A stretch of DNA of 64,000 bases from Actinopolymorpha sp. NPDC004070 (lineage in GTDB: Bacteria; Actinomycetota; Actinomycetes; Propionibacteriales; Actinopolymorphaceae). The notes below the pieces were generated by a model, which saw only the letters and a list, made by a program, of their open reading frames with translations, was not told the DNA's origin and did not search any database. Position 1 is the first letter of the stretch. Each line of letters opens with the position of its first letter. Position numbers and translations under genes: made by a program. This document shows positions 33,801-42,096 of this stretch, in pieces. The stretch spans positions 62,001 through 126,000 of the forward strand of contig NZ_JBEXMJ010000009.1 in assembly GCF_040610475.1 (NCBI RefSeq). The letters are read 5' to 3'.

Positions 33801-33966
33801 GGCGAGCACCCGCGTGCGCGGGCTGGCGGATCGCTCCCTGCCGGACGTGGCCCGGATCGAGCGCGCCGCCCGGCGTCACCTCGGTGACACGGTGTTCACC
33901 GAGGCGACGCAGGAGGGTGAGCGGACGGACTGGCGAGAGCTCGCCGCCGTCACGCTCGCCTGCTGA
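30802..33966 (+). CDS. AfsR-like regulator: OmpR-type HTH, BTAD, NB-ARC ATPase, TPR
   Basis: A 1054-residue regulator. Residues 1-90 are an OmpR-type winged helix (VGILGPFEVRTSDG; TLVDWIWGEHPPADAAN); 95-240 the BTAD helices (RLVAALMRALVATGRDTEAL); from about 260 an NB-ARC-type ATPase with Walker A GPGGSGKTR near residue 286 and MVLVLDNCEH as Walker B; the C-terminal 400 residues are TPR-like helical repeats. Such proteins activate secondary-metabolite or transport genes. The same heptamer repeats stand before it and before the DrrAB pair, supporting autoregulation and control of the exporter. Its end overlaps the convergent permease by 17 bases. Confidence 0.9.
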   Translation: MQVGILGPFEVRTSDGALADVPGARLRALLVALALEPGRAVPKATLVDWIWGEHPPADAANALQRLASRLRKALPAGSVEGQPDGYRLNVDPDAVDAVRFERLLAGARAEEDPRRLREALALWRGAAMQDVVLPESMAFDAAATRLEGLRLAAMEDHFDAEIGLGHGAEVVTELTDLVAANPVRERLVAALMRALVATGRDTEALRVFERTREALADELGADPSPELSAVHVAVLRGELGGREPARREQPVKTNLRAELTSYVGKDTDVTAVRDLIAEHRLTTLIGPGGSGKTRLATETARTVVGEAPDGVWLVELAAVGADGDVAQATLDALRLRDALLGEPSDAEPADRVVTALRERSMVLVLDNCEHVIESAATFAHRVLGECRRVRILATSREPLGITGEALWPVAPLLLPAEDADAREIESAPAIRLLRDRAGAVRTDLAAGSTDAHTWATLARVCRALDGMPLAIELAAARLRTMSLDQLADRLDDRFRLLTGGSRTALPRHRTLRAVVDWSWDLLSDGERVVLRRLSVFSGGAGLEAAEGVCAGATSEAGAAVQAGQVLELLTALVEKSLVVAEGEGALRYRMLGTIKEYAEQRLAEAGETELTRRAHLAYFTELAETAEPHLRRPEQVEWLAVLEAEHDNIAAAMRAALAVGEAYGAMRLTAAAGWYWMLGGHRAEGIELSTAAAGLSGEVPDDIQATAYAFAAYFVTAGQASEHHAQEWIHQAYEISQRVRRPHPALGFVAVLERMLREPDDFLPAFEPLLVADDPWTRANARLTRGRMRILLGRDEREADADIETALAEFRALGERWGAGFALAALADRLATRGEFDRACRLYEQAVEAVSEVGAIEDVLRIRAQQAQVYWLSGDDRSSASAMDEAQRCADRIVWPDALAQLALAKAELARWRGDSDEALREVARARAVLADGEEYSRGVTYDLLGYLAEDLDQSREHRIAVFHAVSREGNAPLIARALVGIADLALRREQYDQAARLLAASTRVRGLADRSLPDVARIERAARRHLGDTVFTEATQEGERTDWRELAAVTLAC

Positions 33967-34693
33967 ACGTCGTACGCGCCCAGACGTAGCCGACGAGCCC
34001 GATCCCGGCGCACCAGGCGATGGCGACGATCGCGGTGCCGGACGACGGTGCGCCGTTCAGCAACCCCCGCAGGGTCTCGATGATCGGCGTGAACGGTTGG
34101 TACTCCGCGAACTGCCGTACGCCCGGCCCCATCTTCTCCGCCGGCACGATCGCGCTGCTGAAGAACGGCAGCATCACCAGCGGTACCGACGCGAGGCCGG
34201 CCGTCTCCGGCGACCTCGCCGCCAGTCCCAGGGCGATCGTGAGCCAGCCGGCCGCGAGCCCAAGCAGTACGACGAGTCCCACCGCGCCGAGCCAGTCGAG
34301 CAGTCCCGCCGAGGGGCTGAACCCCAGCGCGAAGGCCACCCCGACGAGGGCGCCGACGGCGACCAGGTTGGTGAGCACGCTGGCGACGACGTGACCGGTC
34401 AGGACGGCACCGCGGGAGACGTCCATGACCTTGAACCGGTTGATGATTCCCTTCGTCATGTCGGCGTTGACAGCCGTCGCCACCGACCCCAGCCCGTAGC
34501 AGACGGCCAGCAGCATCAGGCCCGGCGTCGCGTAGTCGACATAGTCCACACCGACGCTGAACGCGTCTCCGAGCATGTAGACGAACATCAGCATCACCAC
34601 GACCGGCATCAGGACCGCGTTGAACACGGTCATCGGGTTCCGGGCGATGTGCTTGAAGTTGCGGCGCAACATCACCATCGAATGGGACTTCAT
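33950..34693 (-). CDS. ABC-2 type permease, DrrB-like
   Basis: A 247-residue membrane protein with six hydrophobic helices and the ABC-2 arrangement of daunorubicin-resistance-type permeases (FKHIARNPMTVFNAVLMPVV at the N-terminus; GIINRFKVMDVSRGAVLTGH mid-protein). It pairs with the ATPase encoded just upstream with a 4-base overlap. Likely exports a hydrophobic small molecule or drug; the substrate is unknown. Confidence 0.88.
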   Translation of the reverse strand: MKSHSMVMLRRNFKHIARNPMTVFNAVLMPVVVMLMFVYMLGDAFSVGVDYVDYATPGLMLLAVCYGLGSVATAVNADMTKGIINRFKVMDVSRGAVLTGHVVASVLTNLVAVGALVGVAFALGFSPSAGLLDWLGAVGLVVLLGLAAGWLTIALGLAARSPETAGLASVPLVMLPFFSSAIVPAEKMGPGVRQFAEYQPFTPIIETLRGLLNGAPSSGTAIVAIAWCAGIGLVGYVWARTTFSRRA

Positions 34694-35631
34694 TTCGCTG
34701 CCACCTCCGTGGTCTGGCCCGTCAGGGCGAGGAAAACGTCGTCGAGGTCGGGAGTGTGGACGGAGAACTCCTCGGCACCGATCGCATACTCGTCGAGCCG
34801 GTCAAGCAGGGACCGCAGCGACTTCGTACCGCCGTCGCTCGGTACCCGCAGGGCCAGTGCCTCCTCGTCCCGCGTCGCGTCGGTGAGGACCAGCGCGGCC
34901 GCGTCGAGCTCGGCGGCGGTGGCGAACCGGAGCCGGACGTGAGTCCCGGGCAGTCGGCGCTTGAGCTCGTCGGGGGTGCCCTGGGCGACGATGCGGCCCC
35001 GGTCGAGGACCGCGATCCGGTCGGCGAGCTGGTCGGCCTCGTCGAGGTACTGCGTGGTGAGGAAGATCGTCACGCCGTCGGCGACCAGCTCCCGGATGAT
35101 CGTCCACATTGTGCGCCGGCTGCGCGGGTCGAGACCCGTCGTCGGCTCGTCGAGGAAGATGATCCGCGGGGTGCCGACGAGCGTCATCGCCAAGTCGAGC
35201 TTGCGGCGCATGCCTCCGGAGTACGTCAAGACCGGCTTTCGTGCGGCCTCGACGAGATCGAAGCGCTCCAGCAGATCGGCGACGATCCGCCTGCCCTCCC
35301 TGGCTCGGATCGGGGCCAGGTCCACCATCAGCTGAAGGTTCTCCTGTCCGGTCAGCAGCTCGTCCACCGCCGCGAACTGACCGGTGACCCCGATCGCGGC
35401 GCGTACCGCCCTGGCCTCGGCCGCGACATCGTGTCCGGCGACGCGGACCGTTCCGCTGTCGGCGCTTGTCAGCGTCGTCAGGACGTTCACCGTCGTCGTC
35501 TTCCCGGCGCCGTTCGGGCCGAGGAGGGAGAAGATCGTTCCCGCGGGGACGTCAAGATCGATCCCGTCGAGCACGGTCTTGTCCTTGTATGCCTTCCGCA
35601 GTCCTGTGACCGCGATCGCTGAACTTGTCAT
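34690..35631 (-). CDS. ABC transporter ATPase, DrrA-like
   Basis: A 313-residue ATPase. Walker A GPNGAGKTT, signature YSGGMRRKLDLA and Walker B IIFLDEPTTGLD are intact, and the C-terminal DrrA-type extension (TPDLDDVFLALTG) is present. The start at 35631 is chosen because the protein then begins with the usual domain (MTSSAIAVTGLRKAYKDK). First gene of the exporter operon; SARP-type heptamers lie 23-51 bases upstream. Confidence 0.9.
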   Translation of the reverse strand: MTSSAIAVTGLRKAYKDKTVLDGIDLDVPAGTIFSLLGPNGAGKTTTVNVLTTLTSADSGTVRVAGHDVAAEARAVRAAIGVTGQFAAVDELLTGQENLQLMVDLAPIRAREGRRIVADLLERFDLVEAARKPVLTYSGGMRRKLDLAMTLVGTPRIIFLDEPTTGLDPRSRRTMWTIIRELVADGVTIFLTTQYLDEADQLADRIAVLDRGRIVAQGTPDELKRRLPGTHVRLRFATAAELDAAALVLTDATRDEEALALRVPSDGGTKSLRSLLDRLDEYAIGAEEFSVHTPDLDDVFLALTGQTTEVAAK

Positions 35632-35653
35632 GCGGTGACTCTCGCCGGGCGCG

Positions 35654-35682
35654 CTGACACGGACCTGACCTCGCCCTGACAC
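35654..35682. promoter_or_regulatory. Second set of SARP/AfsR-type heptamers, before drrAB-like genes
   Basis: CTGACAC at 35654-35660, CTGACCT at 35665-35671 and CTGACAC at 35676-35682, again 4 bases apart (11-bp period). It is the same sequence as at 30738-30766 and lies just upstream of the DrrA-like start. Confidence 0.78.
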
Positions 35683-35769
35683 GGCCCGTCCGAGGCTGTG
35701 ACGGCAGGGTGGCCGGAACTGGAAGCGACAACTGTCGAAAACCAGCAGAAATCATCTTTATTCTTCTCG

Positions 35770-35780
35770 TCACCGGGTGA
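35770..35780. promoter_or_regulatory. TCACC/GGTGA dyad upstream of first solute-binding protein
   Basis: TCACCGGGTGA, within the longer block TATTCTTCTCGTCACC that also precedes the second solute-binding protein gene (dyad TCACCCCGGTGA at 38255-38266). Conservation of this block between tandem paralogues suggests an operator or 5' UTR hairpin rather than chance, though common ancestry alone could explain it. Confidence 0.5.
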
Positions 35781-35833
35781 GACCCAGTCGGCACGCAGGG
35801 TTCACCGGCTTCGGTTGGTTGCGAGGAGATCGG

Positions 35834-38008
35834 GTGGTGATACGCATGGTGCGTCGACCGGCGACCCACGACAGTGCAGTCGAGAACCAACGGGAAGGGC
35901 TGACCCGCCGTGCGCTCCTGCACCGGTCTGGAGTTGCGGCGGCGGTCTTCTGCGTCGCGGCCTGCAACTCCGACTCGGGCGGTCCGGCGGGACGAAAGAA
36001 TGAGCCAACTCCGTCCGGAAGGCCGAACCGCAAAGGATCGGCGCGCAAGCCGCTCGCGCCCCCTGCGTCGTTCAAGGAGGCTCCTGTGCTCGCCGCACAG
36101 GTGAAGCAGGGCACGCTGCCACCGGTGGAGAAACGACTTCCGGAAAGCCCCTACGTCGTGCCGCACAACTGGCTCGAGCCGGGCAACTACGGCGGCACCC
36201 TGAGGATGATGCTGCCGGCCACGGACAACCCGCAGATGAAGCAGTACATGTACGGCCACTCACCATTGCGGTGGCTCAACGACGGCCTCGACATCGGCCC
36301 GGGCCTGGTCGAGAGCTGGGAGTCCAACCCGGACGCGTCGGAGTGGACGCTGCACTTCCGCAAGGGACTGAAGTGGTCCGACGGCCGGCCGTGGACCACC
36401 GCGGACGTGATGTTCTGGTGGGAGGACATGGTCCTCAACGAGGACCACCCCGAGGTGCCGCCGGACGAGGCGAAGTCGGGCAAGGGGACGCTGATGCAGA
36501 TGAGCGCACCCGACGACTTCACGATCGTGATGAAGTTCGATGCGCCCGCACCGCTGACCGCCGACCGCCTCGCCATGCGGGTCAAACGGGGGAGCGGACC
36601 CAGCTGGATGGAGCCGAAGCACTACCTCAAGCAGTTCCACCCGCGTTACAACAAGTCCGTCGCGAAGAACTGGGCCAGCGCCGACGGCGAGTTCGAGAAG
36701 AAGCGCAACTGGCAGTTGAATCCCGTCAACCCGACCATGACAGGCTGGCGGCTGAAGTCGTACAAGGAAGGCCGTCAGCTCACCTGGGAACGCAACCCCT
36801 ACTACTGGTGTGTCGACCGGCAGGGCAACCAGCTTCCCTACATCGACACCCTCACGGTCGCAGCAGTGCAGAACCCTGAGGTCGCCAAGCTGCAGATCCA
36901 GCAGGGCAAGCTCGACTACCTCATCGGCTCGTTCATGGGCGTGGTACTCGGCGACATCTCGGGCCTGAAGGCGGCGCAGTCGAAGAGCAAGGTCGAACCC
37001 ATCCTGTGGGACACCGGCGACGGCACGGGTGCGGCGGTCTTCTTCAACTACGACTACTACGAGGAGAACCTCCGCAAGCTCATCCGCAACCCGAAGTTCC
37101 GTCAGGCTCTCTCACACGCCTTCAACCGCGCCGACGCACAGAAGTCCATCTACTTCAACACCGGCCAGAAGACCACCGGAACGATGAGCGTCAAGGCCAT
37201 CGAGTACCACGTCTCCGATGAGGGCAGACAGGTCTACCAGCAGTGGCGCGACAGCTATGTGAAGTACGACCCGGAGAAGGCGAAGGCGTTGCTCGACGAG
37301 ATCGGCGTGGTGGACAAGGACGGCGACGGCAAGCGGGAGGCGCCGGACGGCAGCAAGCTGATCGTTCGCCTGCAGTACGTCTCCGACGTCGGCAGCAACT
37401 ACAGGAAGGCGACCGATCTGCTGGAGCGGGACTGGAAGGCGATCGGGCTCGACGCCCGTCAGTTCCCGATCGCGCCGGAGGCGTACAGCACGGAGTGGAA
37501 CGCCGGCAAACTCATGTCCAACTCCGGCTGGGGCGTCGGTGACGGCCCGAACTGCCTGGTCTACCCCCAGTGGCTCGTCCCGTTGGAGCCGAGCCGGTGG
37601 GCGCCCCTGGAAGGGCAGTACTACAACGTGCGGGGCACTCCGGAAGAAGGCAAGGAAGAAGACGTCGATCCCTTCAAGCGGACGCCGCCCCGGATGGCGC
37701 CCGAGCCGGGCGGACCGGTCGAGCGGCTCTGGAAGCTCTACGACCACAGCAGGACCGAGGCCGACGAGCTGGCTCGGCACCGCCTCGTGTGGGAGATCAC
37801 GAAGATCCACATCAAGGAGGGGCCGTTCTTCCAGGGCTCGGTCTCGAACGCACCCGAGATCGTGCTCGTACACCAGGACCTGAAGAACGTCCCCCGCCGG
37901 AACAACCTTGCCCAGGGCGGGTTCACCGCTCCCTGGATCCACCCCACACCGGCGGTCTACGACCCCGAGGTGATGTTCTGGTCCGCTCCGGAGCAGCACA
38001 AGGGCTGA
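35834..38008 (+). CDS. Family 5 extracellular solute-binding lipoprotein (paralogue 1)
   Basis: A 724-residue ABC importer binding protein. A twin-arginine-like LTRRALLHRS, a hydrophobic core and the lipobox VAAC give an exported lipoprotein. The core fits SBP family 5 (peptide/nickel/oligosaccharide): WTLHFRKGLKWSDGRPWTTADV, RNPYYWCVDRQGNQLPYIDT, and NPKFRQALSHAFNRADAQ. Family members of about 700 residues often bind oligosaccharides. The GTG at 35834 aligns with the start of the next paralogue and follows GAGGAGA. No permease or ATPase follows it; the next gene is a close paralogue. Confidence 0.88.
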   Translation: MVIRMVRRPATHDSAVENQREGLTRRALLHRSGVAAAVFCVAACNSDSGGPAGRKNEPTPSGRPNRKGSARKPLAPPASFKEAPVLAAQVKQGTLPPVEKRLPESPYVVPHNWLEPGNYGGTLRMMLPATDNPQMKQYMYGHSPLRWLNDGLDIGPGLVESWESNPDASEWTLHFRKGLKWSDGRPWTTADVMFWWEDMVLNEDHPEVPPDEAKSGKGTLMQMSAPDDFTIVMKFDAPAPLTADRLAMRVKRGSGPSWMEPKHYLKQFHPRYNKSVAKNWASADGEFEKKRNWQLNPVNPTMTGWRLKSYKEGRQLTWERNPYYWCVDRQGNQLPYIDTLTVAAVQNPEVAKLQIQQGKLDYLIGSFMGVVLGDISGLKAAQSKSKVEPILWDTGDGTGAAVFFNYDYYEENLRKLIRNPKFRQALSHAFNRADAQKSIYFNTGQKTTGTMSVKAIEYHVSDEGRQVYQQWRDSYVKYDPEKAKALLDEIGVVDKDGDGKREAPDGSKLIVRLQYVSDVGSNYRKATDLLERDWKAIGLDARQFPIAPEAYSTEWNAGKLMSNSGWGVGDGPNCLVYPQWLVPLEPSRWAPLEGQYYNVRGTPEEGKEEDVDPFKRTPPRMAPEPGGPVERLWKLYDHSRTEADELARHRLVWEITKIHIKEGPFFQGSVSNAPEIVLVHQDLKNVPRRNNLAQGGFTAPWIHPTPAVYDPEVMFWSAPEQHKG

Positions 38009-38318
38009 TTCGCTCGGTCGCTCTTCTGCCTCGGCCATGTGCCAACGAGAGCTTGCGTGCGCGACGCTGCCGGTGGGAACAGCCCGCGCTGACAACTCCT
38101 GACATGGGGCTCCAGCGCGTGATCAAGCTTGTGCTCACGGTCACGGAACACCGTCCGAAATCCATTGCACACAGCCGGTCGGCGTTATGCCGTTGTTAGC
38201 TGGCCGAAATCGGAAAACCTACGGCAAACCAAGGTGGCGTACCTATTCTTCTCGTCACCCCGGTGAAGATCGGCCAGTACGGCGGCCTCACCGCTCGTAG
38301 CCGCAGCGTTGGGATTCG
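38009..38318. promoter_or_regulatory. Promoter region between tandem solute-binding protein genes
   Basis: A 310-base gap containing the block CTATTCTTCTCGTCACC and dyad TCACCCCGGTGA (38255-38266), like that before the upstream paralogue. Each copy therefore seems to have its own promoter and the duplication included it. No gene is visible. Confidence 0.5.
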
Positions 38319-40493
38319 GTGGTGAAACGTATGGTCCGTCGAACAACGACCAGCAACCCCGCAGGCGAGAACCAGCAGAAAGGGCTGACGCGTCGGAGTC
38401 TCCTGTACGGGTCCGCGGTCGCGGCCGCGGCCCTTTCCCTGGCCGGCTGTAACTCCAGCTCCGGCGGGCAGGAAGGCAGTAAGAAGACCGCGGCGAAGTC
38501 CGGAAGCGCCAACCGGAAGGGGTCGGCACGCAAGCCGCTCGCGCCCCCGTCGTCCTTCAAGGAAGCTCCCACGCTCGCCGCGCAGGTGAAGGCCGGGAAG
38601 CTGCCACCGGTGGAGAAGCGACTCCCGGACAAGCCGTACGTCGTTCCGCACAACTGGCTGGAGCCAGGCACCTACGGCGGCAACGTGCGGATCATGATCC
38701 CTGCCACCGACGACGGTCAGCTCAAGGAGTACATGTACGGCCACTCACCATTGCGGTGGCTCAACGACGGCCTGGACATCGGGCCGGGACTGGTCGAGAG
38801 CTGGTCGTCCAACGCCGATGCGTCGGAGTGGACCCTGCACTTCCGCAAGGGGCTGAAGTGGTCCGACGGCCGGCCGTGGACCACCGCGGACGTGATGTTC
38901 TGGTGGGAGGACATGGTCCTCAACGAACAGCACTCCGAGGTTCCACCCGACGAGGCCAAGTCGGGCAAGGGCACGGTCATGAAGATGACCGCACCGGACG
39001 ACTACACGCTCGTGATGAAGTTCGACGCGCCCGCGCCGCTCACCGCCGACCGGCTCGCCATGTGGGTCAACCGGGGCATCGGACCCGGCTGGATGGAGCC
39101 GAAGCACTACCTCAAGCAGTTCCACCCGCGCTACAACAAGTCGGTCCCCAAGGACTGGGCCAGCGCCGACGGTGAGTTCGAGAAGAAGCGGAACTGGCAG
39201 ATCAACCCGGACAGCCCGACCATGACCGGCTGGCGGCTGAAGTCGTACAAGGAAGGCCGCCAGAGCACCTGGGAACGAAACCCCTACTACTGGTGCGTCG
39301 ACCGGAAGGGCAACCAGCTTCCCTACGTCGACACGCTCACGGCCGCCGCCGTACAGAACCAGGAAGTCGCCAAACTCCAGATCCAGCAGGGCAAGATCGA
39401 CTTCCTGGTCGGCGGCTTCATGGGCGTTTCGCTGAGCGACGTGTCGGGACTGAAGGCGGCGCAGAAGTCGAGCAAGACCGTACCCATCCTCTGGGACGCC
39501 GGCGACGGCACCGGGGCCGCGTTCTTCTTCAACTACGACTACTACGAGGAGAACCTCCGCAAGCTGATCCGGGAGCCGAAGTTCCGGCAGGCACTGTCGT
39601 TGGCGTTCAACCGCGACGACGCCCAGAAGACGATCTACTTCAACACCGGTGAGAAGACCACCGGAACGATGAGCACCAAGGCCATCGAGTACCACGTCGA
39701 CGACCAGGGCAAGCAGGTCTACAAGCAGTGGCGTGACAGCTACGTGAACCACGACCCCGAGAGGGCGAAGAAGATCCTCGACGAGCTCGGGGTGGTGGAC
39801 AAGAATGGCGACGGCAAGCGGGAGGCGCCCGACGGCAGCAAGCTGATCATCCGGCTGCAGTACGCCTCCAACGTCGGCAACGACTACAAGAAGCTGAACG
39901 ACCTGCTGGTGCGCGACTGGAAGGCGATCGGACTCGACGCCCGTCAGTTCCCCATCGCACCGGATGCGTACGGCACCGAGTGGAACACCGGCAAGCTCAT
40001 GTCCAACTCGGGCTGGGGTGTCGGCGACGGTCCGAACTGCCTGGTCTACCCGCAGTGGCTCGTCCCGTTGGAGCCGAGCAGGTGGGCTCCGCTGGAGGGG
40101 CAGTTCTACAACGTGCGTGGCACCCCGGACGAGCACAAGCAGAAGAACGTCGACCCCTACAAGCGGACACCACCCCGGATGGAGCCGGAGCCGGGCGGCC
40201 CGGTCGCGCGACTGTGGAAGCTGTACGACAAGAGCAAGACCGAGGTCGACGAGATGGGCCGGCACCGGCTGGTGTGGGAGATGACGAAGATCCACATCGA
40301 GGAAGGCCCGTTCTTCCAGGGTTCGGTGTCGAACGCGCCCTCCGTCATTCTCGCGCACCAGGAGCTGAAGAACGTTCCCCGGAAGGAGAACCTCGCCCAG
40401 GGTGGCTTCACCGCTCCGTGGATCCACCCGACACCCGCGGTCTACGACCCCGAGACGGTGTTCTGGGCGAATCCTGAGCAGCACAAGGGCTGA
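38319..40493 (+). CDS. Family 5 extracellular solute-binding lipoprotein (paralogue 2)
   Basis: A 724-residue protein that is colinear with paralogue 1 over its whole length and very similar (shared WTLHFRKGLKWSDGRPWTTADV and YPQWLVPLEPSRWAPLEGQ). LTRRSLLYGS and lipobox LAGC mark it as a Tat-type lipoprotein. Tandem duplication of a binding protein usually widens substrate range for one importer, but no importer membrane genes are in the window. Convergent with the lectin-like secreted gene. Confidence 0.88.
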   Translation: MVKRMVRRTTTSNPAGENQQKGLTRRSLLYGSAVAAAALSLAGCNSSSGGQEGSKKTAAKSGSANRKGSARKPLAPPSSFKEAPTLAAQVKAGKLPPVEKRLPDKPYVVPHNWLEPGTYGGNVRIMIPATDDGQLKEYMYGHSPLRWLNDGLDIGPGLVESWSSNADASEWTLHFRKGLKWSDGRPWTTADVMFWWEDMVLNEQHSEVPPDEAKSGKGTVMKMTAPDDYTLVMKFDAPAPLTADRLAMWVNRGIGPGWMEPKHYLKQFHPRYNKSVPKDWASADGEFEKKRNWQINPDSPTMTGWRLKSYKEGRQSTWERNPYYWCVDRKGNQLPYVDTLTAAAVQNQEVAKLQIQQGKIDFLVGGFMGVSLSDVSGLKAAQKSSKTVPILWDAGDGTGAAFFFNYDYYEENLRKLIREPKFRQALSLAFNRDDAQKTIYFNTGEKTTGTMSTKAIEYHVDDQGKQVYKQWRDSYVNHDPERAKKILDELGVVDKNGDGKREAPDGSKLIIRLQYASNVGNDYKKLNDLLVRDWKAIGLDARQFPIAPDAYGTEWNTGKLMSNSGWGVGDGPNCLVYPQWLVPLEPSRWAPLEGQFYNVRGTPDEHKQKNVDPYKRTPPRMEPEPGGPVARLWKLYDKSKTEVDEMGRHRLVWEMTKIHIEEGPFFQGSVSNAPSVILAHQELKNVPRKENLAQGGFTAPWIHPTPAVYDPETVFWANPEQHKG

Positions 40494-40613
40494 CCACCGT
40501 TCGCCGGGATGGCCGAGGTCGCTGACAACCTGACCTTGCGCCTCGGCCATTCCGGCGAAGCTGCTCATGGTCCGCCGATGTCGGCGGTGCAGGTAAGAGA
40601 CGGTCCGCGGACG

Positions 40614-41519
40614 TCAGGCGTGTCGCAGGCGGGACAGCTGCGGATCCTTGTACTGCGTCGTCCACCGGGTGACGATCGGGTCGTTGCCCGGCCACGCGTT
40701 CTCGGACTCCGCACTGAGGATCAGCGTCAGGTCAGGACCCCAGTCCGGGTGGTGGATCGAGGCGAGCGGAAGGCCGGTCAGTGGATGCCACCGGCCGTCG
40801 ACAGCGATGCCGACATAGGTCCGCCGGGCGAGGTCGGCCATCACCTCGAACCGGTGCCAGCTCGTGTCCGGCGGAAGGATGATCCCCGTATCGTGGGCCG
40901 TGAGGTTCCCGTCCGCCATCGTGTAGGCGAAGATCTTGCCGAAGTTCGGGTCCCAGGGATTCAGCTTCCAGAACGTCGCCGCTTCCAGCGTGTGCTGGTC
41001 TGCGTTCCAGAGTCGGTTGGAACCATCCCAGAACTGAATCATCTGGTGGGTCTGCTCCGGCAGCTCCGGCGCGGTGCTCGGGGACGGCACCAGCGGCAGC
41101 CGGATCGAGTAGGCGTAGTGGTACGTCGCCAGGCTGATCGGACGGTGGTCAGGGGTGGTGTCGGAGAACTTGATCCGGCCGATCGCGTTGACGAACGTCG
41201 TGATGCCTCGCGGGTTGGCGGTGACCTCGCTGTAGTGCGCCGTGGAGGTGATGCTGACGTCCCCGGCCCCACACGGCAGACTGCTCGTACCGCCGGGATT
41301 GCACTCAGGGTCGACGCCGTAACCGGCGAGCGGGCCCCAGGCGCGCCAGACCAGGGTTTCGTCGGTGCCCGGCCCCCTGGTGGGTCGGGCGTTCACCTGG
41401 CGGGCGGTCGCCGGATTCGCGGTGCCGAGCGCACCAGCACCTGAGGCGAGGATCAGGCCGCCGGCGGTGAGAACTGTGCGCCGGGAGAACCCTCTTGAGA
41501 CCGACTCTGGTGGACGCAT
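40614..41519 (-). CDS. Tat-exported protein, concanavalin/polysaccharide-lyase-like
   Basis: A 301-residue exported protein. A twin-arginine signal (SRRTVLTAGGLILASGAGA) lies at residues about 12-40. The mature part is beta-rich with aromatic residues (TYHYAYSIRLPLVP, QMIQFWDGSNRLWNA, ATFWKLNPWDPNFGKIFAYT, SWHRFEVMADLARR), resembling concanavalin-type polysaccharide-binding or lyase folds; no catalytic set is clear. Only two cysteines, close together near the N-terminus. ATG at 41519 follows GAGGGGG. It is close to the solute-binding genes, so a carbohydrate role is plausible but inferred. Confidence 0.68.
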   Translation of the reverse strand: MRPPESVSRGFSRRTVLTAGGLILASGAGALGTANPATARQVNARPTRGPGTDETLVWRAWGPLAGYGVDPECNPGGTSSLPCGAGDVSITSTAHYSEVTANPRGITTFVNAIGRIKFSDTTPDHRPISLATYHYAYSIRLPLVPSPSTAPELPEQTHQMIQFWDGSNRLWNADQHTLEAATFWKLNPWDPNFGKIFAYTMADGNLTAHDTGIILPPDTSWHRFEVMADLARRTYVGIAVDGRWHPLTGLPLASIHHPDWGPDLTLILSAESENAWPGNDPIVTRWTTQYKDPQLSRLRHA

Positions 41520-42096
41520 GTGCTGCCCCCTCACGATCCGATGCGACCGTCGCGGGATCTTCCGCCGCATCTCGCGCGCAACAGTCGCGGCGCCCGCAGA
41601 CGGTTCGACGACGCCGCAGCCTACTTCGGGCGTGTGTCCGGCCGAGCGTCACGCGTCCGCGATTGCCCTGCCAAGACCGGTCATCGGCGTGGGGCTTGAG
41701 TCAGCCCGGAACTTCGGTAGGCCGATGAGGGGATCCTCGAAGCACTCGTGCTCGAAGTCGACCCACCCGGTCAGGCCGTCGTCGTCCGCGAGCACGTTCA
41801 GCGCCTCACCTCCTGTGCAAATCTACGTATATCTTCCTGGTCGGCCAGGATGTGTCCCTGTAGTCAGGATCGCTCGCGAGACGGACACGGCGTCGACCCG
41901 TGACCGCAGCAGTGGTCACAGGCGCTCCCGGGCCCTTTCCCTCCGGACCGGGGTCCGACGGGTGAGGTACGACGTCCGTGACCGCACCTAGCCTGCGCGT
42001 AACGGCCTCCGATCGTGCCGGGAGTGGCGGTGCACCGAGCCGCGTCCAGGAGTACGACTGCCTGGCCGCCTCGTCTTCGAGTGACTGGGGGACTGG
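41520..42096. other. Intergenic region with a gene relic
   Basis: About 580 bases between the lectin-like gene and the DESDR-repeat gene. It contains the minus-strand fragment at 41649-41795 and an A/T-richer patch near 41815-41835 (AATCTACGTATATC) that could be a promoter. The rest is unremarkable. Confidence 0.5.
41649..41795 (-). pseudogene. Fragment resembling a phosphotransferase catalytic tail
   Basis: A 48-codon frame with GTG start encodes LADDDGLTGWVDFEHECFED and then PLIGLPKF. This looks like the segment of APH-type kinases that follows the HGD loop (NVL-ADDDGLTG-x-x-DFEH-x-x-x-DP-L). The catalytic HGD loop and the rest of the fold are missing. AGGAGG lies 13 bases upstream of the GTG. 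It may instead be a small unknown gene. Confidence 0.35.

Noticed and set aside
31471..33879. About 800-codon antisense frame under the BTAD regulator
   Set aside because: No motif and atypical composition; the plus-strand regulator has well-defined domains throughout.
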